Below are positions 25,900 through 34,343 of a DNA stretch of 64,000 nucleotides, piece by piece; the first letter of the stretch is position 1; every line of letters starts with the position of its first letter. This DNA comes from Streptomyces brevispora. GTDB lineage: Bacteria > Actinomycetota > Actinomycetes > Streptomycetales > Streptomycetaceae. The position numbers were made by a program, and so were the translations under genes. Under the pieces are notes generated by a model. The model was not told where the DNA came from and searched no databases. It saw only the letters and a list, made by a program, of their open reading frames with translations. The DNA lies in the NCBI RefSeq assembly GCF_007829885.1, contig NZ_VIWW01000001.1:2976001-3040000 (forward strand), read 5' to 3'.

Positions 25900-26958
25900 A
25901 TGTTCCATCCGCTCCGGGTCAGCGCGATCGAACGGCTCACGGACGATTCGGTGGCCGTCGACTTCGCCGTGCCGCCGGAACTGCGCGAGACCTTCCGCCA
26001 TCAGCCCGGCCAGCACCTCAACGTCCGCTACACCGTCGACGGTGAGGAGGTCCGCCGCTCGTACTCGATCTGCGCACCGGCCACCGAGCAGCCTGCCGAC
26101 CCGGGGCTGCGGGTGGGCATCCGGCTCGTCGACGGCGGCGCGTTCTCCACGTACGCGCTCAAGGAGTTGGCCGTCGGCGATCAGGTCGAGGCGATGCCTC
26201 CGATGGGCCGCTTCGTGCTCACGCCGCGCGCCGGGCGGTTCGCGGCGGTCGTCGGCGGCAGCGGCATCACCCCGGTGCTGTCCATCGCGGCGACGCTGCT
26301 GGCCCGGGAGCCCGACGCATCGTTCTGCCTGATCCGCAGCGACCGCACCGCTGCGTCGACGATGTTCCTGGACGAGGTCGCCGACCTCAAGGACCGCTAT
26401 CCGGACCGGTTCCAGCTGGTCACCGCACTCTCCCGGGAGGAGCAGCAGGCCGGTCTCCCTTCGGGCCGGCTGGACCGCGAGCGGCTCACCGATCTGCTGC
26501 CCGCACTGCTCCCGGTGGCCGAGGTGGACGGCTGGTATCTGTGCGGCCCGCTCGGCCTGGTCCGGGCCGCCGAGGACGCGCTGCACGGTCTGGGCGTCGC
26601 GCGGACCCGTGTCCACCAGGAGATCTTCCACGTCGACGACGGGCCCGGCACGTCCGTACGGCCCCGGATCGAGAGCCCGTCCGGCAGCACGCTCACGGCG
26701 ACCCTGGACGGCCGCTCGGGCAAGTGGCCGGTACAGGACGGCGAATCGCTGCTGGAGACGGTGCTCCGCAGCCGCTCGGACGCACCGTATGCCTGCAAGG
26801 GCGGCGTGTGCGGGACCTGCCGGGCCTTCCTGGTTTCGGGCGAGGTGCGGATGGACCGCAACTTCGCACTGGAGCCGGAGGAGACGGGGGCGGGCTATGT
26901 GCTGGCCTGCCAGTCCCATCCGGTGACCGGGGAGGTGGAGCTCGACTTCGACCGGTGA
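25900..26958 (+). CDS. paaE: phenylacetyl-CoA epoxidase reductase subunit PaaE
   Basis: A 352-aa NADPH:ferredoxin-type reductase that supplies electrons to the epoxidase. Residues 1-100 bind FAD (RRSYSICAP), 105-240 bind NAD(P)H (VVGGSGITPVLSIA; YLCGPLGLV), and the C-terminal domain carries a plant-type 2Fe-2S cluster with C299, C304, C307 and C337. The ATG begins immediately after the paaD stop, with AAGGAG upstream. It ends the operon. Confidence 0.95.
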   Translation: MFHPLRVSAIERLTDDSVAVDFAVPPELRETFRHQPGQHLNVRYTVDGEEVRRSYSICAPATEQPADPGLRVGIRLVDGGAFSTYALKELAVGDQVEAMPPMGRFVLTPRAGRFAAVVGGSGITPVLSIAATLLAREPDASFCLIRSDRTAASTMFLDEVADLKDRYPDRFQLVTALSREEQQAGLPSGRLDRERLTDLLPALLPVAEVDGWYLCGPLGLVRAAEDALHGLGVARTRVHQEIFHVDDGPGTSVRPRIESPSGSTLTATLDGRSGKWPVQDGESLLETVLRSRSDAPYACKGGVCGTCRAFLVSGEVRMDRNFALEPEETGAGYVLACQSHPVTGEVELDFDR

Positions 26959-27020
26959 CCGGGTGCGCGTCGCCGCGCCCGTGCATCGAACCGCCCCGCC
27001 CCGCACCTGTTCCGTTCTTG

Positions 27021-27034
27021 TAGAACCTGTTCTA
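27021..27034. promoter_or_regulatory. KstR-like operator before the acyl-CoA dehydrogenase gene
   Basis: TAGAAC-CT-GTTCTA is a perfect palindrome and fits TNNAACNNGTTNNA, the motif of the TetR-type KstR regulators of sterol and fatty-acyl catabolism. It ends two bases before TTGACG (27037-27042), a good -35, so bound protein would block the promoter. Confidence 0.6.
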
Positions 27035-27091
27035 TCTTGACGACCCGTCAGGTCTGGGTACGGGCAAAGCGGTTCGCGGGAGGCCAGGACA

Positions 27092-28381
27092 GTGGACTTC
27101 AACTTCACCGAGGAACAGCAGGCAGCCGTAGAGGCGGCACGAGCGGTCTTCTCGGGCGTTGTGCCCGACGCGGTTCCCAGCCCCGCACTCGTACCGGGTG
27201 CGGTGGCCGAGGACATCGACAGGCCGCTGTGGGCAGCTCTCGCCGCCGGGGATCTGCTGAGCCTGCCGCTGTCGCCCGAGCACGGCGGGGCCGGCCTCGA
27301 CCTGATCGCGCTCTGCCTGGTGCTGCGCGAGTCCGCGAAGGTCCTGGCGCGGGTCCCTGTACTGGAGACGTGCACGGTCGCGATGGCGATCCAGCGGTAC
27401 GGCGACGAGGCACTGGCAGCCGAGCTGCTGCCCGCCGTCGGCCGGGGTGAGCTGGTCCTCACCGTCGGGGCCAATGGGCGCTCCGGCCACGATCCGGCCG
27501 AACTCGCCGTCACGGCCCGCCTGGACGACGACGCGAGCAGGGCCGCAGGGAGCAGGGCCGACGGCGACGCGAGCAGGGCCGCAGGGAGCAGGGCCGACGG
27601 CGACGCGAGCAGGGCCGCAGGGGGCACGAGCGGGACCACAGGGGACACGAGCAGGGCCGACGGCGACGGCGGCAACAGCTGCGAGGCTGTCTGGGTACTC
27701 GACGGTGTGCAGTCGGCCGTGCCGTGGGCGCAGACCGCGAACTGGATCGCGGTGCCCGCCCACACCGGGGAGGGCCGGGCCGTCCTGGCCCTGGTCAGCC
27801 GCGGCCAAGACGGTGTCACCATTGCCGAGCAGGTATCCACCAACGGCGAGCTGTTCGGCGAGGTACGGCTGGACGCGGTACGGATCAGGCGCCGCGAGCT
27901 GATCGACGCCGCCGGTGCCTGGGAATGGCTGCACGCGCTGCTCACCACCGGAACCTGCGCACTCGCGCTGGGACTGGGTAAGGCCGTACTGGCCATGACG
28001 AGCCAGTACACCGGAAAGCGCGAGCAGTTCGGCTTCCCCGTGGCGACCTTCCAATCCGTCGCCGTGCAGACCGCCGACCGCTACATCGATCTGCGGGCCA
28101 TGGAGGTCACCCTCTGGCAGGCGGCCTGGCGGATCGCAAGCGGCGGGAGCGGCACGCTGCCGCCTGCGGGCGATGTCGCGGTGGCGAAGATCTGGGCATC
28201 CGACGGGGTTCGCCGGGTCGTGCAGACGGCACAGCACCTGCACGGTGGCTTCGGCGCGGACACCGACTACCCGCTGCACCGCTTCCACGCCTGGGCGAAG
28301 CAGATCGAGCTCTCCCTCGGCCCGGCCGCGGCCCACGAGGAGGCACTGGGCGACCTACTGGCCGCACACTCCCTCGACTGA
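27092..28381 (+). CDS. acyl-CoA dehydrogenase with an internal repeat expansion
   Basis: A 429-aa flavoenzyme that would oxidise an acyl-CoA to the 2,3-enoyl-CoA. It starts MDFNFTEEQQAAVEA, the usual N-terminal helix; the middle beta domain and the C-terminal helical domain (LALGLGKAVLAMTSQYTGKREQFGFPVATFQSVAVQTADRYI) follow, ending in the GGFGADTDYPLHRF segment. An insertion of about 50 residues after residue 145 consists of a 12-residue repeat, ASRAAGSRADGD, 2.5 times. The substrate is unknown; the KstR-like operator hints at sterol or long-chain acids rather than phenylacetate. The GTG start is taken because the homology begins there. Confidence 0.88.
   Translation: MDFNFTEEQQAAVEAARAVFSGVVPDAVPSPALVPGAVAEDIDRPLWAALAAGDLLSLPLSPEHGGAGLDLIALCLVLRESAKVLARVPVLETCTVAMAIQRYGDEALAAELLPAVGRGELVLTVGANGRSGHDPAELAVTARLDDDASRAAGSRADGDASRAAGSRADGDASRAAGGTSGTTGDTSRADGDGGNSCEAVWVLDGVQSAVPWAQTANWIAVPAHTGEGRAVLALVSRGQDGVTIAEQVSTNGELFGEVRLDAVRIRRRELIDAAGAWEWLHALLTTGTCALALGLGKAVLAMTSQYTGKREQFGFPVATFQSVAVQTADRYIDLRAMEVTLWQAAWRIASGGSGTLPPAGDVAVAKIWASDGVRRVVQTAQHLHGGFGADTDYPLHRFHAWAKQIELSLGPAAAHEEALGDLLAAHSLD
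27531..27630. repeat. 36-bp in-frame tandem repeat inside the acyl-CoA dehydrogenase gene
   Basis: A 36-bp unit (12 codons) is present about 2.5 times, nearly perfect. It keeps the reading frame and encodes a charged, Ala-rich insertion in the beta domain. Nearly perfect copies point to recent expansion. Confidence 0.85.
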
Positions 28382-28507
28382 ACGCACCGAGGAGCCGGAC
28401 GGGGCCCGGGCCGAAAGACTCCCGGGAACGGGGTCCAAGAGGCCCCGGTGGCAGGGTCGCAACCCAAGAGGCCCCGGTGGACGGGGCCCCGTTGGAAGAG
28501 ACCCGGG

Positions 28508-28559
28508 CCGAAGAGACCGGGGCCGAAGAGACCGGGGCCGAAGAGACCGGGGCCGAAGA
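28508..28559. repeat. 15-bp tandem repeat at a convergent gene junction
   Basis: CCGAAGAGACCGGGG occurs three times perfectly with a fourth partial copy. Upstream, the related CAAGAGGCCCCGGTGG occurs twice. The whole segment between the acyl-CoA dehydrogenase and the rhodanese gene consists of such G/C and purine repeats. Confidence 0.88.
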
Positions 28560-28567
28560 TGTTCCGG

Positions 28568-28912
28568 TCAGGCGACGAAGGCCGGGTTGCCGCTGTCGGC
28601 GACCATCGGGCGCCCGGCACCGTCCCAGGCGAGCATTCCGCCGTCGATGTTCACGGCGTCGATGCCCTGCTGCACCAGGTACTGGGTGACCTGGGCGGAC
28701 CGGCCGCCGACCCGGCACATCACATACACGCGGCGGCCGTCCTCGGCTGCCGCGGTCAGCTCACCGAAGCGGGCCACGAAGCCACTCATCGGAATGTGCA
28801 GGGCGCCGTCGACGTGCCCGGCCGCCCATTCGTCGTCCTCCCGGACGTCCAGCACGAAGCCGTCCACCGGCACCGCCGCGACATCGACCGTGGGAAGCGG
28901 GCCGTAATTCAT
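28568..28912 (-). CDS. rhodanese-like domain protein
   Basis: A 114-aa single-domain rhodanese. The active-site loop CRVGGRS has the nucleophile C66, which would carry a persulfide; LDVREDDEWAAGHVDGALHIPM is the N-terminal signature. It may move sulfur to an acceptor; the partner is not visible. It is transcribed in the same direction as the J-domain gene upstream, 46 bases away. Confidence 0.9.
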   Translation of the reverse strand: MNYGPLPTVDVAAVPVDGFVLDVREDDEWAAGHVDGALHIPMSGFVARFGELTAAAEDGRRVYVMCRVGGRSAQVTQYLVQQGIDAVNIDGGMLAWDGAGRPMVADSGNPAFVA

Positions 28913-28958
28913 GGGTCATGCCTTCTCTCGTGAATACGCTCCGAAGTCAACGGAAACG

Positions 28959-30005
28959 CTACTGCACCAGACCTGCCAGTTCCGCCTCACGCTGCGACAC
29001 CTCGCCCAGCAGCTGATCGGCGATCTCTTCGAGCAGGTGATCCGGATCGTCCGGGGCCATCCGCAGCATGGCGCCGATCGCGCTCTGCTCCAGCTCCTGG
29101 GCGAGCACCGTCAGCAGTTCCTTGCGCTGGGTCAGCCAGTTCAGCCGGGCGTAGAGCTCGTCGGCCTCGCCCAGCTCCGCTTCCGGAGCGGCCGGACCGG
29201 CCGCCCACTCCTGGGCCAGCTCCTTGAGCAGTGCCTCGTCCCCGCGCCCGTACGCGGCGTTGACGCGGGTGATGAACTCGTCCCGGCGAGCCCGCTCCTT
29301 CTCGTCCTGTGCCAGATCCGGATGGGCCTTGCGGGCCAGCTCGCGGTACAGCTTGCGGGCCTCCTCGGTCGGCCGGACCCGCTTCGGCGGCCGGACGGGC
29401 TGCTCGGTCAGCATCGCGCTCGCCTCGGGGGACAGCCCCTCGGAGTCCATCCAGTCGTGGAACAGCTCGTCGACACCCGGCATGGGCATCACGATCGCCC
29501 GCGCCTCCTGCGCCTTGCGCAGATCCTCGGGATCGCCGGTCCTCGCGGCCCGTGCCTCCGCGATCTGCGCATCGAGCTCGTCGAGACGCGCGTACATCGG
29601 GCCCAGCCGCTGGTGGTGCAGCCGGGAGAAGTTCTCCACCTCGACCCGGAAGGTCTCCACCGCGATCTCGAACTCGATCAGAGCCTGCTCGGCCACCCGC
29701 ACAGCGTGCGCGAGCCGCGCCTCGGGCCGCGCCTCGGGCCGCGCCTCGGGCCGCGCCTGCTCAGCGATTCCGCCGCCGCCGCCGTCAGCGTTTCCGCCAC
29801 CAGCTCCTCCGGCCTCTGCGGCGTCGGCTGCCGGGGCACCGTCTGCCGGGGCACCGTCTGCTGCGGCACCGGTGGCCGGGGCCTCGGTGGGAGCGGCCTC
29901 CGCACGTGCGTCGGCAGGGCGGCCGGACTGCTCGTGCTGACGGTCGTGGTCCTGCCGGTCATCGTCGTTCCGGGTGGTCGGCACCCCGGCGGCTTCGTGG
30001 GTCAC
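28959..30005 (-). CDS. J-domain (DnaJ-like) coiled-coil protein
   Basis: A 348-aa protein. Residues 1-90 are low complexity with Ala/Asp and four EARP repeats encoded by a 12-bp tandem repeat. A long coiled coil follows (about 95-160). The J domain lies at about 210-255 with the essential HPD in LYRELARKAHPDLAQDEKERARR. The C-terminal part is helical, and ends ELAGLVQ. It lacks the G/F and zinc domains of DnaJ, so it is a class C J-protein, a specialised DnaK partner. The client is unknown. Confidence 0.85.
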   Translation of the reverse strand: MTHEAAGVPTTRNDDDRQDHDRQHEQSGRPADARAEAAPTEAPATGAAADGAPADGAPAADAAEAGGAGGGNADGGGGGIAEQARPEARPEARPEARLAHAVRVAEQALIEFEIAVETFRVEVENFSRLHHQRLGPMYARLDELDAQIAEARAARTGDPEDLRKAQEARAIVMPMPGVDELFHDWMDSEGLSPEASAMLTEQPVRPPKRVRPTEEARKLYRELARKAHPDLAQDEKERARRDEFITRVNAAYGRGDEALLKELAQEWAAGPAAPEAELGEADELYARLNWLTQRKELLTVLAQELEQSAIGAMLRMAPDDPDHLLEEIADQLLGEVSQREAELAGLVQ

Positions 30006-30063
30006 CCGTCCAGCGTATGGCCACCGCCCACGCCCCGGGGACGCGCGGTCGGCGGAACGGGCG

Positions 30064-31515
30064 TCACACCCCCGGCTCGACGGCTATGCGCCCCGCGCCT
30101 ATCGCCCGCACGAGCTCGGCGTGGTCCGCCTCCGTACGGTCCGCGTAGGTCACGGCGAACGCCGCCACCGCCTCGTCCAGCACGTCGTTCTTGCCGCAGT
30201 AGCCCGCGATCAGCCTCGGATCGGCGCTGTGTGCGTGAGCGCGGGCCAGCAGCGCGCCGGTCATCCGGCCGTAGTCGTCGACCTGTTCGGCCATCAGGGC
30301 CGCCGGGTCGACGCTGCCCTTGCGGTTCCTGAACTGCCTCACTTGGAAGGGCCGCCCGTCCACGGTCGTCCAGCCCAGCAGGATGTCGCTGACGACCTGC
30401 ATCCGCTGCTGCCCGAGCACCACCCGACGCCCCTCGTGTCCCACCTCCGGCACCTCGAAACCCGCGGCGGGCAGATGGGGCGCCAGCACCGAGGCCCTGG
30501 CCTCCTTCACCTGCAGCACCAGCGGCTCGCCCCGGTGGTCCAGCAGCAGCACCACATACGACCGGGTGCCCACACTCCCTGTGCCGACCACCCGGAACGC
30601 CACATCGTGGATCGCATACCGGGCGAGCAGCGGAACCCGGTCCTGCGAGACGGTGCCCAGATACTCGCCGAGCCCCGCCGCCACGGACGCGGCCTCCGCG
30701 TCCGGCACCCGGCGCAGCACCGGCGGTGCGTCGACGAACCGGCGTCCGCCGTCCCCGAAGTCCTCCGTGGACTTGGCCGCGAAGCGGGCGCTGGTGTTGT
30801 TACGGGCCTTCTCCGCGACCCGCTCCAGCGTGCCGAGCAGATCCCGCGCGTCCGTGTACGAGACGAGCTCCTCGTCGGCGACGGCATTCCAGGCGTCGAG
30901 CGCGGGCAGCTTGGCCAGCAGCCTCATCGTCCGCCGGTAGGCGCCCACCGCGTCGTACGCACCCCTGCGGCACGTTTCCTCGTCCGCGCCCGCCTCGCGG
31001 CCCGCGAGCACCAACGAGGTGGCAAGGCGCTTGAGGTCCCACTCCCACGGCCCGGCCACGGTCTCGTCGAAGTCGTTCAGGTCGATGATCAGGTTGCCCC
31101 GCGCGTCGCCGTACAGCCCGAAGTTGGCCGCATGCGCATCACCGCAGAGCTGGGCTTCCACTCCGGTGACGGGAGTGCCCACCAGGTCGTGGGCCATCAG
31201 CCCGGCCGAACCCCGGAGGAAGGCGAACGGGGTGGCAGCCATGCGCCCCACCCGGATCGGCGTGAGCGCGGGCACCCGGCCCCGGTTCGACTCCTCGACC
31301 GCCCGCACCGCGTCGGGCCGGCCCGCGGGCAGGGCCAGCGACTCGTGCGAGGAGCGGGGCACACGCTCACGCAGCGCCTTGCCCGCCTCTCTGGGCGGTT
31401 GCGGGTCACCCCGGTCCTTCGGGTGAGCGCGGCGGGCGAACCCGGGCACGACCGGAAGCCGCGGATCATCCTTCACAGCCCGCTGTACCGACTCTTCCGC
31501 TTCGGTCTCACCCAT
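30064..31515 (-). CDS. DUF2252 family protein
   Basis: A 483-aa protein of DUF2252, a group with a kinase-like fold. The family signatures are FLRGSAGLMAHDL near residue 90, the LCGDAHAANFGLY segment with GDARGNLIIDLNDFDE following, and later VVGTGSVGTRSYVVLLL. The GDxHxxNxG and DFD elements resemble aminoglycoside phosphotransferase active sites. Activity is not known. ATG at 31515 has GGAGAG at good spacing; a longer frame upstream has no conserved content. Confidence 0.85.
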   Translation of the reverse strand: MGETEAEESVQRAVKDDPRLPVVPGFARRAHPKDRGDPQPPREAGKALRERVPRSSHESLALPAGRPDAVRAVEESNRGRVPALTPIRVGRMAATPFAFLRGSAGLMAHDLVGTPVTGVEAQLCGDAHAANFGLYGDARGNLIIDLNDFDETVAGPWEWDLKRLATSLVLAGREAGADEETCRRGAYDAVGAYRRTMRLLAKLPALDAWNAVADEELVSYTDARDLLGTLERVAEKARNNTSARFAAKSTEDFGDGGRRFVDAPPVLRRVPDAEAASVAAGLGEYLGTVSQDRVPLLARYAIHDVAFRVVGTGSVGTRSYVVLLLDHRGEPLVLQVKEARASVLAPHLPAAGFEVPEVGHEGRRVVLGQQRMQVVSDILLGWTTVDGRPFQVRQFRNRKGSVDPAALMAEQVDDYGRMTGALLARAHAHSADPRLIAGYCGKNDVLDEAVAAFAVTYADRTEADHAELVRAIGAGRIAVEPGV

Positions 31516-31670
31516 GGCGCACAGCTCTCCTGCCCCCGCCCAAAGCCACCGGGCACCGCACGCCCTCCGGCGGCCGGCGTCCGACATCCCGGTCCAACAT
31601 CAACTACGGACGACGGTACCGCCGTTCAACGGCGGCCGTCTGCTCCTGTGGATGACGAACCGGGCCCGCC

Positions 31671-31679
31671 TGTGGACAA
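31671..31679 (-). promoter_or_regulatory. DnaA box
   Basis: TGTGGACAA is the complement of the preferred TTGTCCACA. A one-mismatch match, TGTGGATGA, lies at 31647-31655. Both sit between the DUF2252 gene and the HxlR gene. Confidence 0.55.
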
Positions 31680-32024
31680 CTAACAGCCGCCACCATCCTT
31701 CAGATGCGTCTCCGCCCAGCGTCCCAGCTCCTTGAGCGCGGGCTCCATCGCGGCACCGGCTTGCGTCAGGCGGTACGAAACCCGCAGCGGGGGCCCCTCG
31801 TCCACCTCACGGACCACCAGACCCGCCGCCCCCAGTTCGGAAAGCCGGTCCGAGAGCATGCGCTCGCTGATGCCCGGAATCGCTCGCCGCAGATCAGCGA
31901 AGTGCACGGGCCGCTGAAGCAGCACGGAGACGATCGGCCCCGTCCAACGCTTGCCGAACAGCTCGAAGACGCGACTGATGCTCCCGTCGACCTGTCGGCA
32001 CGCCTGCTCGCTGTGATCCGCCAT
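31680..32024 (-). CDS. HxlR family transcriptional regulator
   Basis: A 114-aa winged-helix regulator. The pattern RVFELFGKRWTGPIVSVLL, FADLRRAIPGISERMLSDRL and LVVREV with the wing VSYRLTQAG is diagnostic of HxlR. It has two cysteines (residue 9 and the last residue), which could sense quinones or electrophiles as in related regulators. It diverges from an azoreductase gene, a known HxlR target type. Confidence 0.88.
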   Translation of the reverse strand: MADHSEQACRQVDGSISRVFELFGKRWTGPIVSVLLQRPVHFADLRRAIPGISERMLSDRLSELGAAGLVVREVDEGPPLRVSYRLTQAGAAMEPALKELGRWAETHLKDGGGC

Positions 32025-32054
32025 GAGCCCAGGGTACTGCGTGAGCGTGGGGAG

Positions 32055-32086
32055 CTTACGATTAGTAAGCCACTATGTTATTACTA
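32055..32086. promoter_or_regulatory. HxlR operator candidate
   Basis: CTTAC-GATTA-GTAAG at 32055-32069 is a perfect palindrome. A further TTACTA half site at 32081-32086 repeats the half site of the palindrome about two helical turns on. These lie in the AT-rich HxlR/azoreductase divergent region. Confidence 0.65.
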
Positions 32087-32165
32087 GGTGCGCACAAAAA
32101 AGTACCTTGCCTCGCCGATCCGCCGCCACCTCCCCCCTCCCCTACCAAAACCCGTGGAGACCCCC

Positions 32166-32777
32166 ATGGCCACACTGCTGCACCTCGACTCCGCCGTATT
32201 CCCCCAGGGCTCCGCGTCCCGCGAGGTCACCGCCGCATTCGTGCGGACCTGGCGCGAACAGCACCCCGACGGACAGGTCGTCTACCGCGATCTCGCCGCC
32301 GAGCCGCTGCCGCACCTGAACGCCGCGGCCGTCGCCGCCGGCGTCGAGCACCCGCTGCGTGGCGAACTCGCCGCCGAGCTGGCCGCCGCGGACGCGGTCC
32401 TGATCGGTGCGCCGATGTACAACTTCACGATTCCGTCGACCTTGAAGGCATGGCTCGACCACGTGATCATCGCCGGCCACAACGTCGGCCCCGACAGCCC
32501 GGTGGCCGACACCCCGATCACGGTCGTCGCCAGTCGTGGCGGTTCCTACGCTCCCGGTACCCCGCGCGAGGACGCCGAGTTCGTCCAGAACTATCTGGCG
32601 AAGCTGCTGACGTCGATGTTCGCCGCCGAGGTCGACTTCATCGTCCCGGAGCTGACCCTGGCCCGCACCAAGCCGGAGATGGCCGAGCTCATCCCGCTCG
32701 CCGACACCTCCCGCGCCAAGGCGTTCAGCGAAGCCGCGGAGAAGGCCAAGACCCTCGCGTCCCGGCTCGCCGCCTGA
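32166..32777 (+). CDS. FMN-dependent NADH-azoreductase
   Basis: A 203-aa flavodoxin-like protein, AzoR family. It begins MATLLHLDSAVFPQGSASREV with the FMN phosphate loop, followed by the GAPMYNFTIPSTLKAWLDHV signature around residues 82-101 and VVASRGGSY near 120. It reduces azo bonds and quinones with NADH, protecting from electrophiles. The divergent HxlR protein probably controls it. Confidence 0.9.
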   Translation: MATLLHLDSAVFPQGSASREVTAAFVRTWREQHPDGQVVYRDLAAEPLPHLNAAAVAAGVEHPLRGELAAELAAADAVLIGAPMYNFTIPSTLKAWLDHVIIAGHNVGPDSPVADTPITVVASRGGSYAPGTPREDAEFVQNYLAKLLTSMFAAEVDFIVPELTLARTKPEMAELIPLADTSRAKAFSEAAEKAKTLASRLAA

Positions 32778-32830
32778 GGCGCGCCGAAACCATCGCCCGA
32801 GCCCAACGCAACCGGCAGCACCAGCACCAG

Positions 32831-32878
32831 CTCCAGCTCCAGCTCCAGCTCCAGCTCCAGCTCCAGCTCCAGCTCCAG
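32831..32878. repeat. 6-bp tandem repeat, eight copies
   Basis: CTCCAG is repeated eight times perfectly, about 55 bases after the azoreductase stop and 17 bases before a parS site. It is in a non-coding stretch. Confidence 0.92.
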
Positions 32879-32894
32879 CGAGAACCAATCGGGC

Positions 32895-32908
32895 GTTTCA
32901 CGTGAAAC
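32895..32908. promoter_or_regulatory. parS: parS, ParB-binding site
   Basis: A second perfect GTTTCACGTGAAAC. Unlike the first, it is intergenic. It is 22.4 kb from the other copy. Confidence 0.95.
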
Positions 32909-32999
32909 CAAGCCCGGCACCAATCCCCTGGCAACCGGCCCCAATCTCCACATAGACCAGCGCCAACCCCCACCCGCCCCGAGCCGGAGAGCAAACCGA

Positions 33000-33033
33000 A
33001 GAAGCCCCGCAGACCGTGGTCTGCGGGGCTTCT
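33000..33033. terminator. terminator downstream of tRNA-Leu
   Basis: A perfect 16-bp stem (AGAAGCCCCGCAGACC and its complement) with a two-base tip. It directly follows the 3' end of the minus-strand tRNA. Confidence 0.85.
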
Positions 33034-33039
33034 CTCTTG

Positions 33040-33122
33040 TGCGCGAGGGGGGATTTGAACCCCCACGTCCCTAAGGACACTGGCACCTGAAGCCAGCGCG
33101 TCTGCCGTTCCGCCACTCGCGC
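33040..33122 (-). tRNA. tRNA-Leu (anticodon CAG)
   Basis: On the minus strand the 83 bases fold as a class II tRNA: acceptor GCGCGAG/CTCGCGC, anticodon loop TTCAGGT between CTGGC and GCCAG, a long variable arm, and the T arm GGGGG-TTCAAAT-CCCCC. CCA is not encoded. Confidence 0.97.
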
Positions 33123-33439
33123 ATGAGTGGTGTTTCCAGAATCTCTCACTTTTCGGTGCGAGCCCCTGGCGACATCCGGAAGATTAGCACGCTGGGCAGG
33201 GTGGATTCACATCCGTTTGTTTCGCCGAACGCATGACGGGAAACGGGAACCCGGAGCGGCCGCCCCCCACTCCTCCTGAGTGCACCCAAGGTGCGGGACA
33301 CTGTCAGGAGGCCGCCTCTACGATCCGTGTGAGGGGGGACACTCATCTGCAGTGCAGACAAGGGGAACCAGCCGATTTCCCGACGCGTGGATACGATCAG
33401 TAAGCAGTACAGGGACGACGACACCGGAGGAGGTGCCCC
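33123..33439. other. intergenic region before fhaA
   Basis: This 317-base stretch separates tRNA-Leu from the growth cluster and should contain the promoter of fhaA. I see CTGCAGTGCAG at 33349-33359 and a possible -10 TACGAT near 33390 but no convincing -35. No gene is apparent. Confidence 0.4.
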
Positions 33440-34333
33440 GTGGGAGTCATGAAGCGTTTCGAGCAACGTCTCGAAGGTCTCGTCAATGGCACTTTCGCCA
33501 AGGTCTTCAAGTCCGAGGTGCAGCCTGTCGAGATCGCGGGAGCCCTCCAGCGGGAGTGCGACAACAACGCCACCATCTGGAACCGCGAGCGGACCGTCGT
33601 CCCGAACGACTTCATCGTCGAGCTCAGCGCCCCCGACTACGAGCGGCTCAGCCCGTACTCCGGCCAGCTGGGCGACGAGCTCTCGGGCCTGGTGCGCGAC
33701 TACGCGAAGCAGCAGCGGTACACCTTCATGGGCCCCATCAAGGTCCATCTGGAGAAGGCCGACGACCTCGACACCGGTCTCTACCGGGTACGCAGCCGCA
33801 CTCTGGCGTCGAGTTCCTCGCAGCAGGGCCAGCCCGACCAGCACGGGTTCCAGAACCAGCCCGGACAGCCCGCCCAGCCCACGCGTCCCGGCCAGGGGCG
33901 CCCCGCCGCCCCGCAGGCCCCCGGTGGCTACGGCTATCCGCCCACCTCCGCCCCGCCCATGCCCGCGACCCCACCGCCGGGCGCCGGGCGGCCCGCGGCA
34001 CCCGCATCCGACCGGCGCCCGCCGGCCACCCCCAGCCCCCTGCCGAACACGCAGGTGCGACGCTGGATCGAGATCAACGGCACCCGCCATCAGATCTCCC
34101 GCCCGACGTTGGTGATGGGCCGCAGCACCGACGCCGACGTGCGGATCGACGACCCCGGCGTTTCCCGCCGGCACTGTGAGATCCGGACCGGAACGCCCTC
34201 GACGATCCAGGATCTCGGGTCTACCAACGGCATCGTGGTAGACGGGCAGCACACAACCCGCGCTACGCTCCGCGACGGCTCGCGGATCGTCGTGGGCAAC
34301 ACCACCATCGTTTACCGGCAAGCCGAAGGGTGA
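33440..34333 (+). CDS. fhaA: FHA domain protein FhaA (DUF3662 plus FHA)
   Basis: A 297-aa cytoplasmic scaffold. The N-terminal ~120 residues are the DUF3662/FhaA_N domain (KRFEQRLEGLVNGTFAKVFKSEVQPVEIA). A Gln/Pro-rich linker follows, then an FHA domain (about 210-297) with GRS, SRRH and DLGSTNG, which bind phosphothreonine. In mycobacteria FhaA recognises PknB-phosphorylated partners including the MviN complex. The GTG with AGGAGGTG upstream is taken; ATG nine bases downstream is an alternative. It opens the fhaA-fhaB-pstP-rodA-pbpA-pknB cluster. Confidence 0.93.
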   Translation: MGVMKRFEQRLEGLVNGTFAKVFKSEVQPVEIAGALQRECDNNATIWNRERTVVPNDFIVELSAPDYERLSPYSGQLGDELSGLVRDYAKQQRYTFMGPIKVHLEKADDLDTGLYRVRSRTLASSSSQQGQPDQHGFQNQPGQPAQPTRPGQGRPAAPQAPGGYGYPPTSAPPMPATPPPGAGRPAAPASDRRPPATPSPLPNTQVRRWIEINGTRHQISRPTLVMGRSTDADVRIDDPGVSRRHCEIRTGTPSTIQDLGSTNGIVVDGQHTTRATLRDGSRIVVGNTTIVYRQAEG

Positions 34334-34343
34334 AGCGGGGGCA

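Noticed and set aside
28508..28559. CRISPR array
   Set aside because: The repeats are direct and continuous without spacers; the same holds for the other tandem arrays in the window.
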